Assembly: GCA_032719365.1 (NCBI GenBank)
Contig: CM064861.1
Span: forward strand, 83,634,863 to 83,698,862
DNA: 64,000 bases
Source: Prinsepia uniflora
Taxonomy: Eukaryota > Streptophyta > Magnoliopsida > Rosales > Rosaceae
Direction: 5' to 3'
Of this stretch, positions 45,950 through 57,710 are shown piece by piece. The position numbers and the translations under genes are program-made. Below the pieces are notes generated by a model that saw only the letters and a program-made list of their open reading frames with translations, was not told the DNA's origin and searched no databases. Each line of letters opens with the position of its first letter. Position 1 is the stretch's first letter.

Positions 45950-48900
45950 ATGCCTCCTAGGAGAATTCCGCATACTCGAACGGACGAGGATCTAGAAAGA
46001 GAGATGGAATGCACGAGCATCGAAAGGGCTCAACGTTTGGGAGCCACTCCTTTCTGCGGGGGATCAAACCCCGAGGATGCTCACGACTGGATCACCAAGT
46101 GGGAGAGGATCTTCTCGGTGATGCACTGCCCTCCGGGCGAACGAGTGACTCTGGCGGCCTTCTTACTGGAGGGAGGAGCCTACCAGTGGTGGCATGGACT
46201 CGAAATGTCAGGGTGGTCTGTCCATACCACTACCTGGGAAGCTTTTCGTTCCAGGTTTCTGGACCAGTACTACCCGCGATCCTTTCGCGCGGCGCGGGAG
46301 GCGGAATTCCTGCGGCTGGAGCAGGGTGACATGTCTGTTTCAGACTACGAGCAAACTTTCGGGAAACTTTCCCGGTTCGCTGCCTCATTCGTAAGCACGG
46401 AGGAGGACAAATGCCAGCGGTTTGAGCTTGGACTCCGAGGGGAGATCCGGGCCAGTGTGACTGCTACCACTCATGCTTCTCTGAGGGATATGGTCGACGC
46501 AGCGGTGCGTGTCGAGGCCAGTCTGGCGGCACACCAATCACGACAACCTTCGGGGGAGGGGCGACGTCAGGATCGCCCACACCATGGGCCATCGGGCCGA
46601 AAGAACAACAGGGGAGGGAGCTACAGGGGAGCACCCTCATCCTTCAAGGGTCGTGGCTGGTCGGGTCGACGTGGAGGCTCTCAGGGCAGAGGATCTGGAC
46701 ACAATTCTGGGCAGCACTCATCTTGGAGTGGTGCATCTGGTGGGCATTCGGGCAGGCCAAGGCCAGTAACTTGTTTTGCTTGCGGAGAGGAAGGCCACTA
46801 TGCCTGTGATTGTCCGCAGTTGTCCAAAAACAACGACGCTGGGGGCTCGAGTGTGGTGCAGAGCACGGCGTCCCACACTAACGGAGGTCGCGGTCAGGGA
46901 GGCGACCGTGGTGCTGGACGTGGCGCGCGCGGGCGAGGACGGAACGGAGGGCCGAGGGCCCAAGTGTTTGCAATGACCCAGCAGCAGGCGAGGACTGCTC
47001 CAGGCGTGGTCACAGGTACACTACATATCTTTAATTTTCTTGTACGTGTATTAATGGATGCGGGGGCTACACATTCTTTTATTTCGAGGAGTTGTGCTGG
47101 TTTGCTTGATTGTGTAGTATCAGCCTTAGATTGCGAAATGGGTGTTGGCACCCCGATGGGTACCGTGTACCTTGTGAATCAGGTGATTCGGAGGTGCCCG
47201 GTAAGAATTGAGGATGTGGATTTACCAGCAGACTTAATTATTCTAGATATCCACGACTTCGATATAATCCTAGGGATGGATTGGCTGTCGGAGCACGGAT
47301 CGCTCATCGACTGCTGTAGCAAGCAAGTAATTTTGCGGAGCCCGGGTTTGCCGGAAGTTATCTTTCAGGGGGAACGTGATGGTTCGCCTCCTGAAGTGAT
47401 TTCGTCACTTACTGCTACCAAACTTCTACGGAAGGGATGCCAGGGTTATCTGGCGCATGTCGTGTCGGAACGGGTCGATACTCCGGTTATCGACGAAATA
47501 CCGGTGGTCTGTGAGTTTCCGGACGTATTCCTGGAAGACTTACCTGGATTGCCACCATCGCGGGAGATTGAGTTTACTATTGAACTACTCCCGGGTACCC
47601 GACCTATATCCCAGGCACCATACCGGATGGCGCCGGCCGAGTTACGAGAACTCAAGACTCAATTGCAGGAGTTGGTAGATTTGGGATATGTCCGACCGAG
47701 TACTTCACCGTGGGGAGCACCGGTGTTGTTCGTGAAGAAGAAGGAGGGAAGTCTCCGTTTATGTATTGATTATCGACAACTCAACAAGGTGACATTGAGG
47801 AACCAGTATCCTCTACCCAGGATCGATGACCTTTTCGACCAGTTGCGGGGAGCTCAGTGCTTCTCGAAAATTGATTTGCGGTCTGGGTATCACCAACTGA
47901 GGATTTCGGAGGAGGATATTCCGAAAACTGCTTTTCGAACCCGTTACGGGCACTACGAGTTCCTTGTTATGCCATTTGGTTTGACGAATGCTCCAGCAGC
48001 ATTCATGGATCTGATGAACCGGGTCTTCCGACCCTACCTGGATAAGTTCGTGATTGTGTTCATCGATGATATTTTGGTATACTCGAGGAGTGCCCGTGCA
48101 CATGAAGAACATCTACGGTTGGTCTTAGAGAGACTGAGACAAGAACAATTGTATGCCAAGCTGAGCAAGTGTCAGTTTTGGCTGAGCAGTATTGGTTTTC
48201 TGGGACACGTGATATCGACGGATGGGATTTGCGTGGATCCCCAGAAAACAGAAGCGGTGACCAACTGGGCTAAACCGACAACAGTGACCGAGGTGCGGAG
48301 TTTCGTCGGATTAGCGGGTTACTACCGGAGATTCGTGGAGGGTTTCTCCAAAATTGCTGCACCATTGACTCGTCTGACTCGGAAAGGAGTAAAGTTTATC
48401 TGGGACGAGCAGTGCGATCGGAGCTTTCAAGAGTTGAAGGATCGATTGACCACTGCACCTGTCCTTGCATTGCCGGACGACAGTGGAGAGTTTGTAGTTT
48501 TCAGTGATGCTTCACTGCAAGGTCTGGGCTGCGTGTTGATGCAAACTGGCAAGGTTATCGCCTATGCATCCCGGCAGCTGAAGACTCATGAGTTGAACTA
48601 CCCTACCCATGATTTGGAGTTGGCGGCGGTGGTTCATGCTCTCAAGATCTGGAGACATTATCTGTTCGGCGCAACGTGTCGGATATACACCGACCACCAG
48701 AGTCTTAAATACTTATTCACTCAGAAGGAGCTCAACATGAGACAACGGAGATGGTTGGAGCTACTGAAGGACTATGACTGTACGATCGAGTACCATCCGG
48801 GTAAGGCCAATGTGGTGGCGGATGCACTCAGCAGGAAATCGGCGGGAACTATTGCACACCTAGGGATGGTGTATCTTCCCTTGTTAGTGGAACTCCGGAA

Positions 48901-50395
48901 GGCGGGAGTTATTTTGGGTACGGATGCGCATGGAGCTTTGTTGGCCAGCTTCCATGTGCGACCAGTACTGATTGATCGGATCATTGAAGCACAACTGCAG
49001 GATCCGATACTCTGTATTTACAGAATCGAGGTCGATGCGGATGGGAGACAGGATTTTACCATCCGGGACGATGTAGCACTGGTGAAATTGGGCCGTTTGT
49101 GCGTACCTGCAGTGGCAGAGTTACGGGCCGAGATACTTGAGGAGGCCCACAGTTCGGCCTATGCTATGCATCCGGGAGGTACAAAGATGTACCGTACCCT
49201 CCGGAACCATTATTGGTGGCCAGGAATGAAGAAGGATATTGCTGAGTTCGTAAGCAAATGCTTAACCTGTCAGCAGGTTAAGGCGGAACGGCAGAGACCG
49301 TATGGGGCTATGCAGCCACTTCCGATTCCTGAGTGGAAGTGGGATCACATCACCATGGACTTCGTCTTTAAGTTACCGAGGACTCAGAGTGGAGTGGACG
49401 GAGTATGGGTGATCGTGGATCGGTTAACCAAATCAGCCCATTTTCTGCCAGTTCAGGAAACCTATAAACCTAACCGACTGGCTCAGTTGTTTGTGAAGGA
49501 AATCTTACGACTTCATGGTACGCCGGAATCGATCGTGTCTGATCGTGATCCCCGTTTCACTTCCAGGTTCTGGCGAAGTTTGCAAGCTACTTTGGGAACA
49601 ACCTTACGTTTCAGTACTGCTTTCCATCCACAGACCGATGGACAGTCTGAAAGAACCATTCAAACCTTGGAGGACATGATGAGGTCATGTGTACTACAGT
49701 TTCAAGACTCTTGGGATACTCATTTGCCATTGATGGAATTCGCTTACAACAACAGCTATCAGGCAAGCATCGGGATGGCACCTTATGAGGCACTGTATGG
49801 CCGACAGTGCAGGACACCTATCTGCTGGACGGAGGTAGGAGAGCGAGCGGCTGTAGGGCCGGAGATAATGGACTTAACCATGGAAACTGTTCGCGTGATC
49901 AAGGAAAGATTGAAGGTGGCACAGGATCGCCAGAAGAGTTATGCCGACCGACGGATTCGAGACTTGGAGTTTGAAGTGGGAGATTTTGTCTTCCTGAAGT
50001 TGTCTCCGTGGAAAGGGATTATCCGTTTTGGCCGACGGGGGAAACTGAGTCCGCGTTTTATCGGACCTTATAAAATCATGGAGAGAATCGGCAGAGTTGC
50101 ATACAGATTGGCACTACCCCCAGAACTATCAAGAGTTCACGATGTTTTCCACGTATCGATGTTGCGGATGTACGTACGTGATGCTTCTCATGTACTTGGG
50201 GAACAACCTGTCGAACTACGGGAGGATTTTAGCTTTGAAGAACAACCAGTACAGATCTTGGATCGGAAGGACAAGGTACTACGACGGAAGACGATCCCTC
50301 TCGTGAAAATTCTCTGGAGAAACCAGAACGTGGAAGAAGCCACATGGGAGCCTGAGGCTCAGATGCGAGAACAATTTCCTCATTTGTTTCTTTGA
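45950..50395 (+). CDS. Gag-Pol polyprotein of the Tekay-like chromovirus (1481 aa, intact)
   Basis: The first ATG is at 45950; the frame is open slightly upstream, but without an ATG. Domains by residue: Gag core about 40-200, with an RG/SG-rich linker (205-270); zinc knuckle C275-C278-H283-C288; protease with DAG at 370-372 and ILGMDW at 440-445; reverse transcriptase about 560-770 with KIDL (Asp642) and FIDD (704-707); RNase H about 845-960 with Asp853, Glu890 and Asp915; integrase with H1067, H1074, C1104 and C1107 zinc residues and the triad D1137, D1198, E1234 (D,D35E); GPY/F module about 1369-1390; C-terminal chromodomain about 1432-1480 with the PLVKILWRN and EEATWEPE segments. No stop or frameshift. 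The protease triplet is DAG rather than DSG or DTG. It would supply every enzyme for replication and nuclear integration, and the chromodomain would direct insertion into heterochromatin. Confidence 0.97.
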   Translation: MPPRRIPHTRTDEDLEREMECTSIERAQRLGATPFCGGSNPEDAHDWITKWERIFSVMHCPPGERVTLAAFLLEGGAYQWWHGLEMSGWSVHTTTWEAFRSRFLDQYYPRSFRAAREAEFLRLEQGDMSVSDYEQTFGKLSRFAASFVSTEEDKCQRFELGLRGEIRASVTATTHASLRDMVDAAVRVEASLAAHQSRQPSGEGRRQDRPHHGPSGRKNNRGGSYRGAPSSFKGRGWSGRRGGSQGRGSGHNSGQHSSWSGASGGHSGRPRPVTCFACGEEGHYACDCPQLSKNNDAGGSSVVQSTASHTNGGRGQGGDRGAGRGARGRGRNGGPRAQVFAMTQQQARTAPGVVTGTLHIFNFLVRVLMDAGATHSFISRSCAGLLDCVVSALDCEMGVGTPMGTVYLVNQVIRRCPVRIEDVDLPADLIILDIHDFDIILGMDWLSEHGSLIDCCSKQVILRSPGLPEVIFQGERDGSPPEVISSLTATKLLRKGCQGYLAHVVSERVDTPVIDEIPVVCEFPDVFLEDLPGLPPSREIEFTIELLPGTRPISQAPYRMAPAELRELKTQLQELVDLGYVRPSTSPWGAPVLFVKKKEGSLRLCIDYRQLNKVTLRNQYPLPRIDDLFDQLRGAQCFSKIDLRSGYHQLRISEEDIPKTAFRTRYGHYEFLVMPFGLTNAPAAFMDLMNRVFRPYLDKFVIVFIDDILVYSRSARAHEEHLRLVLERLRQEQLYAKLSKCQFWLSSIGFLGHVISTDGICVDPQKTEAVTNWAKPTTVTEVRSFVGLAGYYRRFVEGFSKIAAPLTRLTRKGVKFIWDEQCDRSFQELKDRLTTAPVLALPDDSGEFVVFSDASLQGLGCVLMQTGKVIAYASRQLKTHELNYPTHDLELAAVVHALKIWRHYLFGATCRIYTDHQSLKYLFTQKELNMRQRRWLELLKDYDCTIEYHPGKANVVADALSRKSAGTIAHLGMVYLPLLVELRKAGVILGTDAHGALLASFHVRPVLIDRIIEAQLQDPILCIYRIEVDADGRQDFTIRDDVALVKLGRLCVPAVAELRAEILEEAHSSAYAMHPGGTKMYRTLRNHYWWPGMKKDIAEFVSKCLTCQQVKAERQRPYGAMQPLPIPEWKWDHITMDFVFKLPRTQSGVDGVWVIVDRLTKSAHFLPVQETYKPNRLAQLFVKEILRLHGTPESIVSDRDPRFTSRFWRSLQATLGTTLRFSTAFHPQTDGQSERTIQTLEDMMRSCVLQFQDSWDTHLPLMEFAYNNSYQASIGMAPYEALYGRQCRTPICWTEVGERAAVGPEIMDLTMETVRVIKERLKVAQDRQKSYADRRIRDLEFEVGDFVFLKLSPWKGIIRFGRRGKLSPRFIGPYKIMERIGRVAYRLALPPELSRVHDVFHVSMLRMYVRDASHVLGEQPVELREDFSFEEQPVQILDRKDKVLRRKTIPLVKILWRNQNVEEATWEPEAQMREQFPHLFL

Positions 50396-50414
50396 AATTT
50401 CGGGACGAAATTTC
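50394..50414 (+). other. Perfect 9-bp hairpin between the stop codon and the polypurine tract
   Basis: GAAATTTCG-GGA-CGAAATTTC. It overlaps the gag-pol stop codon (50393-50395) and ends three bases before the purine tract. Related hairpins stand before the other polypurine tracts in the window. Confidence 0.9.
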
Positions 50415-50416
50415 TT

Positions 50417-50429
50417 AAGGGGGGAAGGT
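50417..50429 (+). other. Polypurine tract
   Basis: AAGGGGGGAAGGT, directly before the 3' LTR; primer for plus-strand synthesis. Confidence 0.93.
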
Positions 50430-53361
50430 TGTAACACCCCGGAAATTCGAGGATTTCCATATTGTAATTTATTGAGTGATTTGACGATTTTACCCCTGTG
50501 AATGGTATGGTCAAAATGTTGACTTTTTGATTGATGAACTAAATGGACTTTGACCTATGACCGTGACGTAGTTCGGGACGTCACGAGTTCATAGACAGGT
50601 GGCACGTCCAATTCGGACGATCAGGGTAAAAGTTATGGCTATCGGAAGTTCAGGGGCATTACCGTAATTTGGACTCTCGAGGGGAAAATGTTGACTTTTC
50701 TTTTGACAACTAATTTTCAGTTGACTCAGGGACCGTTGGGTAGGCCTCGACGTCCTGAGTCCGTAGACAGGCGGCACGCCGAAATCGGACTTCGTACGAG
50801 GAAGTTATGGTCAGAAACGTGAGTTCGGGAAGTTCGTGTCTCGGTTTTCGTGTCGAATATTAAATTCAGGAAATCTGATTGGAGGACATCTGGTGAGTGA
50901 CAAGTGTCACTCACCCATTGGCTAGATTGGATCAGATCCACTATTGGTTTAATTAGCATTTAAATCTGCTTTAAATTACAGCCCTTAGATCTGAAATCCC
51001 TTGATTTGATCTCAGCCTTTGATCTCATTATGAGATTTAATCCTGGCCCTTGATTCATTTTCCTATTCAGTATTAAAAGTCCATGAGATCATGCACCCAT
51101 GTGTTCATTCCCTTAACCGTGTGTGCGATTTCTCCCTGGAACCAGCCCATCAGCCACCACCACTCAACCCCACACCTCAGACAACCAGCAGCCACACCCC
51201 TGACGCCGGCCACCGCTCCACGGCCACCCTGCACGGCGGCATCCTTCCAAACCCGTGAAGGAAGCCCGCGGAACCCAAGTCACCAAACCATCCCAACCAT
51301 TGATCTAGGCCTGGAACCAACGTGCGGTTGTGATCACCGTGACTACTGGACGGCAAGGAGCTGACCCTGACAGTGTACGGCGGCGACACGGCGGCGTTCG
51401 GACGTTAAACCCGTAGGTAACCATTTTCCTTCCCGGCTTCAAAACACCTGGTTGTGACGTTGACATCATTGAGTTGTTGTTAGGACTCGTCTAGGTGACC
51501 TTGACGACCATTTTGGAACCAGGACCAGGGCTGAACAACCGTCGACTCACCGGAAAGGATTACCAGAATCGGCAACCAAGCTTCCCGTCGAGTTTCAGGT
51601 AACCTCCTAGACCTAAAACCTAATTCTAATTACATAGAACCAATCTAGGGACTAGGACGAGTATTTAGGAATTGAAAGGACTGAAAATGACCCAGAAATG
51701 AAGGAATGGCAACCGGGTCTCGATCGCGGGTCTGATCGACCCGAGTTGCAGGAAAACGGGTCAACCCGTCTGATGACAGTGGTGCTGACGTGGCACCCTG
51801 TCAGTCTGTCAGATGACGTGGACCAACCGCGAGCCGACACGTGTCACATGTCAGTGCACAGTCAGCACTGACATGTCAGTGACGTGGACCAGTGCCGTGC
51901 TGACACGTGGCACATGTCAGATCTGACACGTGGTCTGACAGATCAGTGTGGTGGACCAATAAGAGGTTGACACGTGGCACCTGTCAGAGTCTGACATGTC
52001 AGACCTGACAGCTGTCAGATGACGTCAGCATGACGTCATGCTGACGTCAGCAGTGACGTCAGCGATGACGTCAGCAGGAACTGTTCCTGCGTTGACCGCC
52101 GCGTGGGGGCGCGTGTGAACAGTGTTTCTGGTGGGACCACCACCATTCTTTAGGTTTCGACGATCCGGATCCAATGGCGGTGGTTTCGGGTCGATCGGAG
52201 ATCCTTAAGTTGGTCAAAATAAGGTTTATTGCCTTGGAAAGCGCGTTCGGGCGGCTTTCCCGGGTCGGTTTCGACCTAGACTTTCATGGTTGAATGTTGG
52301 GGGTTTAATTTGACCTTTACGAATACTTGGACTTGACAGGGATTGTACATTTGTACCAGGACGAGGGTATACGTTCGGTTTCTAGCAGGATTGTACTGTG
52401 AGTGGGCCATTTTCTTAAACCCTTGTGTGCATAAATGTTTTCTGGTTTTATTATACTTATTCACATGCTAAAACAATGATGGTTTTGATGATATGGAAAA
52501 TATGGTTATGGCACGTTTCACGGTATTTGGGCTTGAGACCCGTCCGATGAAACTGAATGATTGGTTCGGATTCTACCTATGTATATATATGTTTGCATGT
52601 GGATATCAATAAAATGTATTTGTTACTGCACTGTATAGATCCTTCCATATTATATTGTCTCCTCCGGATGAGGTACCCCGGAGAGGTCACAGACGTCTAG
52701 TACGTCCAGCGTCTATGACGCTAAGCATCGGGGATGCTGTACCCGAACGGGGTTCGGGGATTGAACTCGGAAATTGAGACCCGAGTGGCACGCGTAGCCT
52801 TGTGATTGTGACCTTATTGGACGTCAGGGACGTCAGACATCAGGGATGTCGGGATTGGAGTGTATAGTGCAGCAACTAAAATTATGGTTATGGTTTTGTT
52901 ATATGCCTTATGGTTCATATTATATGGTTTATGATTTTGGAATTATGGTGCACGCATGTTTGGAAAACGGAGGGGTAAATTATATGTTTTACTTATCAAA
53001 CGATTTCATAAACTTGAGTTTCGGTCCACTCACCCTTTAATGTTTTTGATAACCCCTCCAGGTCGGGAAACTGAGGTAGAGGAGGAACCAGAGGCTGAGG
53101 CATAGATCTACTTCTGCGTACCTGAACCCCTGCTGGGCGGTGTACCCGCAGGATTACTTTAGAGTCGTGCTCGCAAATTTGTAATTTTGGATTATATCCC
53201 TTGTCTGACATTCGTTTAATTCGGATTTTATGTATGACTTTAATTTGGTTATTTATGCTTTTAAATGTTTTGAGGTTAAAATTGGTATGAATTATTGGGT
53301 GTCAGACGGGAGCAGGGCACGTCCCCTTGTGGTCCCTGTGGGATCGGGGCGGGTCCTGTCA
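50430..53361 (+). repeat. 3' LTR of the Tekay-like element (2932 bp)
   Basis: Same length as the 5' LTR with six substitutions found by eye. Followed by TGACA, the target duplication. Confidence 0.96.
50892..50915. promoter_or_regulatory. Palindrome of the 3' LTR
   Basis: Identical to 43348-43371. Confidence 0.8.
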
Positions 53362-53366
53362 TGACA

Positions 53367-53601
53367 TGACATGACCGACCAATGGTCTCGACTCCAAAAA
53401 GTCACCAAGGTCAAACCACTTGCCGACTCATATTTTCAAACCATACATCGCACACTAGGGTTCCCTGAACCCGGCTGCCTTTGGCAACACAATTCCCAAC
53501 TCAACGTGACCTGAACATCTAATGGTCACAACTCCACACTATCTTCATATCCAATCTTCCAATATCGTGATAGATGATCCCGACATAACCGGCCAATCTT
53601 C
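53367..53601 (-). repeat. Interior of the minus LARD-like element, part 3
   Basis: The complement contains 'cagc-gggttc-gggaaccc', as in the plus element near 34350-34375. It ends in a deletion junction near 53601, where the primer-binding site and LTR end are missing. Confidence 0.7.
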
Positions 53602-56131
53602 CAGAGCGCGCCAGGATCGATGGAGGAGTGCGATGTCTCGGTCGCTGTTACAGCCTGCATCCGTGATCAACCTAAAGGGCATTAAAACCATTAAAAGCTT
53701 TGAGTGAACAAAAAATCAACAAGTTAATAAAACACATTTCATAAAGAAACATTTGTGCCATTCACTAAAAAGCATGCATGCATTAGAAAACCAATAATCA
53801 AACCATTTACTTTAATTAAATCATTAGGGCCATAGCCCAAAACCATAAATCCAAGTAGGTGGGAACTCAGCCCAAAACTGTAAATCCAATCATGTGGGCC
53901 ACTACCCAAAACCACCAACACTGAAATGCCATTTCATAAATCCAATAAATCTGAAATCCACATACATAATCCAGTAAAGCCATGAATCACAATTCAATCC
54001 AAAACCATTATATACCAATCCTCGGTATCTCAAGTGCTTGGCGTCCCAGACTCCTGACGTCCCAGACGTCATGTCACAGTCCAAGCTACGCGTGCTACCC
54101 GAGGTCTCAACCTGAGTCAATCTCTCACATACCGGATGTCTATCAATCCTACTCCTTAATCACTATACGGTCCGGTCGCTCCGTACAGTGACCCCTCGCA
54201 GGCAATGAATCGTGACCACTCCAGCGTCCCAGACGACTGGAGGAGACAATCCATAGATATAAGGATTCTATATGGAAAACATTTCATAAATCGTCTCAAA
54301 CCGTTCAAATGGGTCTATGCTAGGGATTTCCATAAAACCATCGTAATCCACTAATCCGATTTCCCAAATCCAAATCCATTTATGGGTACCCGACCTGAAA
54401 TCACATTCATACAACACAATTGAGCCTCGTGTCCGATTTCGTAAACCAACTGAGCCCCTGACCTGATGATATAACTCAAATGGACTTCATGTCCGAGGGT
54501 TTCCCAAACAAATGGGTCTCATGCCCGAGTTCACCTTTTCAAATCAAAAACTATTTCATCAAACCATTACCGAATCCACAAGCACGTAAAACTACATTGT
54601 CAAACTATAAACCTCGATATAAGTGCAAATACATAAATCACCTCGAAATACGTGCAAATATTTTAAACACAAATATCACAATCATCGTCATAGAAATCAC
54701 GTATATAAAACATATAAAATAGTTATGCATGCATCACAGTTTAGAAAACAATGTCCACTGACAGACCGTCCTAACTGCCGCCTCGATACGCGTGTCATAA
54801 ACCTCCACGAGCTAAATCACCATCCTCGGAATATTCAAACCTATCCAAATCGTACTAGAGGGTTACTAACTACTTCAATAACCTCTCATTAAAGCCCTCT
54901 AATTTTTCAGGATTTTTAAATATACTTTTCATAGACTTTAAACCTTTGGACACCCAAAATTACCCCCAAATGGTGTCCGATCGACACGAAACCAGTCCCA
55001 AAATGTTCGTTACATTGTAAGGATGATTTCATATGTTGATCACATGTCATAGAAGTGCCCCACGCGCCGCTGCAAGCAACTGCGCGTGAAGTCCACGCGT
55101 TAGGTACTGTTCTTCTTTTTCCTGCGGCTGAATCGGTCCAGATCGGTCTACTGTACAGCCGGTCCAACCAAACCAGCGCGACCGGTTCAAGGCCATATCT
55201 CCTATGTTTTCGGTATGTTTTCATCCATTTTCATTTCTATAGCTTCATTTAGTCCTTCCCTATCGATCTATGATTTCAAAACATGAAAACCAAGCATCAA
55301 ACTCACCTTCCCGATCGATATTTGAATAGGCCAACCTTCCCCCTTCGTGTTCTCATTCCTCCGGCCACCTCTGGCCTCGATACCAGGCCCATTCGACTTG
55401 TCTGAGTCCTAGAAACACCCTATGGTCATCCAAATCGATCAACAATCAATAAAACGTGGCTTGCCATTTTCGAACCAAAACAAGGTCCTCGGGGAAAACA
55501 CTTACCTCTGCCGTCGTGCACCGCCGTGGTCATCACCGTGGCCGTCTCACCATCCCCATTCATTTTCATTCATGGTTTCCAAGCATTTTGTGAGGTTTAG
55601 AGGGGGTGGTGAGTGTTTGTTTAGAGAGAAAATGGAGGGAGTGCACGGGTAGGGAGGAGAGAATATGTGAGGGAAAAATAAAAAATAATAAAAATATATA
55701 TTTTAATGCAAATGGTCCAATCACAAACCAGATCCATGATTTAGGGGCAAGGACCAATAGGATGAGTGACAAGTGTCACTCTTCCAAGGGTCCCACATTA
55801 ATTAATTAGCCAATCAAATTTTAATTAATATTTCATTCGAATCCCGAGCCGTAAGTTCCCGATTTCGATTCTGTGACCATTACTTCTCCGTTTAACGTCC
55901 AATTTCGACGTGCCGCCTGTCTACGTACTCGTAACGTCCCGATCTACATAACGGTCCTCGGCCCTCGTATGTTTGACTCCTTCAGTAAAAAGTCAACATT
56001 TTACCCAAGTCGAGGGGTAAAATGGTCATTTTACACCATCCGTCTGAATTCACTCAACTAATCCCTGATTAGTCATACTAAATCTATAATTAATTAATAT
56101 TTAATCTTGACATTCGAAACAAGTCGTTACA
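53602..56131 (-). repeat. 5' LTR of the minus LARD-like element, 3' end deleted
   Basis: Begins within the LTR ('gagcgcgccaggatcgatgg', compare 25496-25515) and ends 'cgaaacaagtcgttaca' at 56131, a decayed TGTAACGACCCGTCCCG complement. It carries the palindrome at 55760-55785. Continuous text around 54640-54760 is the unoccupied version of the site hit by the solo LTR at 26578. Confidence 0.85.
55760..55785. promoter_or_regulatory. 12-bp-arm palindrome of the LTR
   Basis: GGATGAGTGACA, AG, TGTCACTCTTCC: 11 of 12 arm positions pair. Confidence 0.7.
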
Positions 56132-57106
56132 CGTAGTCTATCTCCGGGGAAACGTATTCACGCTGGCCAACGCTGACGTCACCTGCTGAGGTTAGCTTGA
56201 CAACTCTAACATTTGACAGCTCTGATAACATGACACGTGGCACTCCCTGATTAGTACCACGTGTCACTATCATGTTTGACATCTCTTTGACACATTACCA
56301 CGTGCCACCACCCCACTAGTCCACGTGGTCTAAGAATGGTGATGTGGACATGCCACGTCAGCTGCCACGTCACCTGAAAAATCCTAACATACTACCACAT
56401 GGCACCATCTCCCTCATCCATGTGGAATGAGAAGTTTGACCTGGTCCTACCTTGTCAGCTACTGACTGGATTGGCACTTGGCCACCTGTCATGCTCTGGT
56501 TGGCCACGTGGCCTGACATGATTATGTGGCATGCCACGTCATCATCTTCAACCCTCAGTAGAGTGGACCCGTTTGACTATAATAGGTCATTTTGACCTGC
56601 GACTCGACCTATTTGTATCTTCGCCGTCCAACCACTATTCTTCACCGTTTTCTTCCAAAATGATCCTAACCTACCCAGGAGACCATCTAAGATGCTAATA
56701 GTGAGAAAACATACCTGAAAATGGCTGGCCAATCTTGATTCTCACGGTTCACCATTCGAACTAGTCCTTAAGTCGACTCCAGCCACCAAATCCTTCCATT
56801 TTGGCCCCTACAGCCTCGCACAAGTGCGAGGATCAAAACCATGGCCTCAGAACCTCTCCACAACCATCCAAAACTAAACCCAAAAATTCAAACGTAACAG
56901 GTTTCAGGTTTTACCTTTCCTCAGGCCACCACCGTGCTCCACCACATCCTACCGTCATTCACTACCTCTCTCACTCTCTCAGCCACTCTCTGTGGTCTCA
57001 GCTAATACAAGATGAAGAAGATGATGAAGGTTTGGGGTGGGTTTCAGGTGGATGAACAAAATGAAAGGGAAAATGATAGATGCATGTATATGTGATAAAG
57101 ATTAAT

Positions 57107-57132
57107 GGATGAATGACACTTGTCACTCATAT
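57107..57132. promoter_or_regulatory. Decayed palindrome of the LTR
   Basis: GGATGAATGACA, CT, TGTCACTCATAT: inner arm positions still pair, outer ones have decayed. Confidence 0.6.
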
Positions 57133-57597
57133 ATTGGTCCAAAACTGATATTTTGGGCCCCACATTAAATGCCCAAAATTTAATAGTCTCGATATTCGTC
57201 GTTTATTCTTGTTACAAACGTTCTTCATTGCCTCTGGGGGCTACATCTCCGTAATATTTCACCCAAGCTCTTGAAATTCATCCTATACTTGTTCTTCAGT
57301 TTCTGTGTGGTTTTGACATCTAAAGCTTTGAACCAACAGTCTATTAGGGTCATAAGGGCTTGTTAAGAAGCTTAGTAATCTCAGTTCAAGTTCTCATACC
57401 TAGAAACTTAGTGGTGCAACCAAACTTGGATTTTCTCCTACTCGGGTTTGTTTTACTCTCTCGAGTCTGGGCAGAAAAACCCCATTTCTTCTATTTTTCT
57501 TTCTCCTTCCCCTTCTTTCTTCTTTCCCTAACTAACTATGGCTTTCCTCTTCTCTCCCTCTCTTATTCTTCACAGTTTTTTCTTCTCTCAAAGCTCA

Positions 57598-57610
57598 CAA
57601 CACACACACA

Positions 57611-57709
<99 letters not shown>

Positions 57710-57710
57710 C
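57598..57710. repeat. (CA)n microsatellite with one CGCG interruption
   Basis: About 110 bp of CA units. It produces artificial Thr-His and Val-Cys frames on the two strands, which are not genes. Confidence 0.98.

Larger units (their letters stand above)
42886..53361 (+). mobile_element. Complete Ty3/gypsy chromovirus, Tekay/Del-like (10476 bp), TSD TGACA
   Basis: Two 2932-bp LTRs (42886-45817 and 50430-53361), a perfect tRNA-iMet primer-binding site, one open gag-pol frame, a polypurine tract and a perfect 5-bp TSD (42881-42885 and 53362-53366). The two LTRs have no length difference; six substitutions were found by eye (43119, 43136, 43265, 43404, 44900, 45147 against the same positions +7544). 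All parts required for autonomous transposition appear present. Long LTRs, fused gag-pol and a C-terminal chromodomain place it in the Tekay/Del group of plant chromoviruses; the clade name is inference from this architecture. Confidence 0.97.
25380..56131 (-). mobile_element. Minus-strand LARD-like element (older host of three later insertions)
   Basis: Pieces that belong together on the minus strand: 3' LTR 25380-26577 plus 29688-31129; polypurine tract just above 31129; non-coding interior 31130-32117, 40679-42885 and 53367-53601; 5' LTR about 53602-56131. The interior matches, in reverse complement, the interior of the plus element at 34050-37959. Removing three nested insertions, each with its TSD, rejoins these pieces. 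The 5' LTR lacks its 3' end and the primer-binding site (break near 53601). The outer flanks AAGAG and CGTAG do not form a TSD. No gag-pol is present. Confidence 0.8.
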
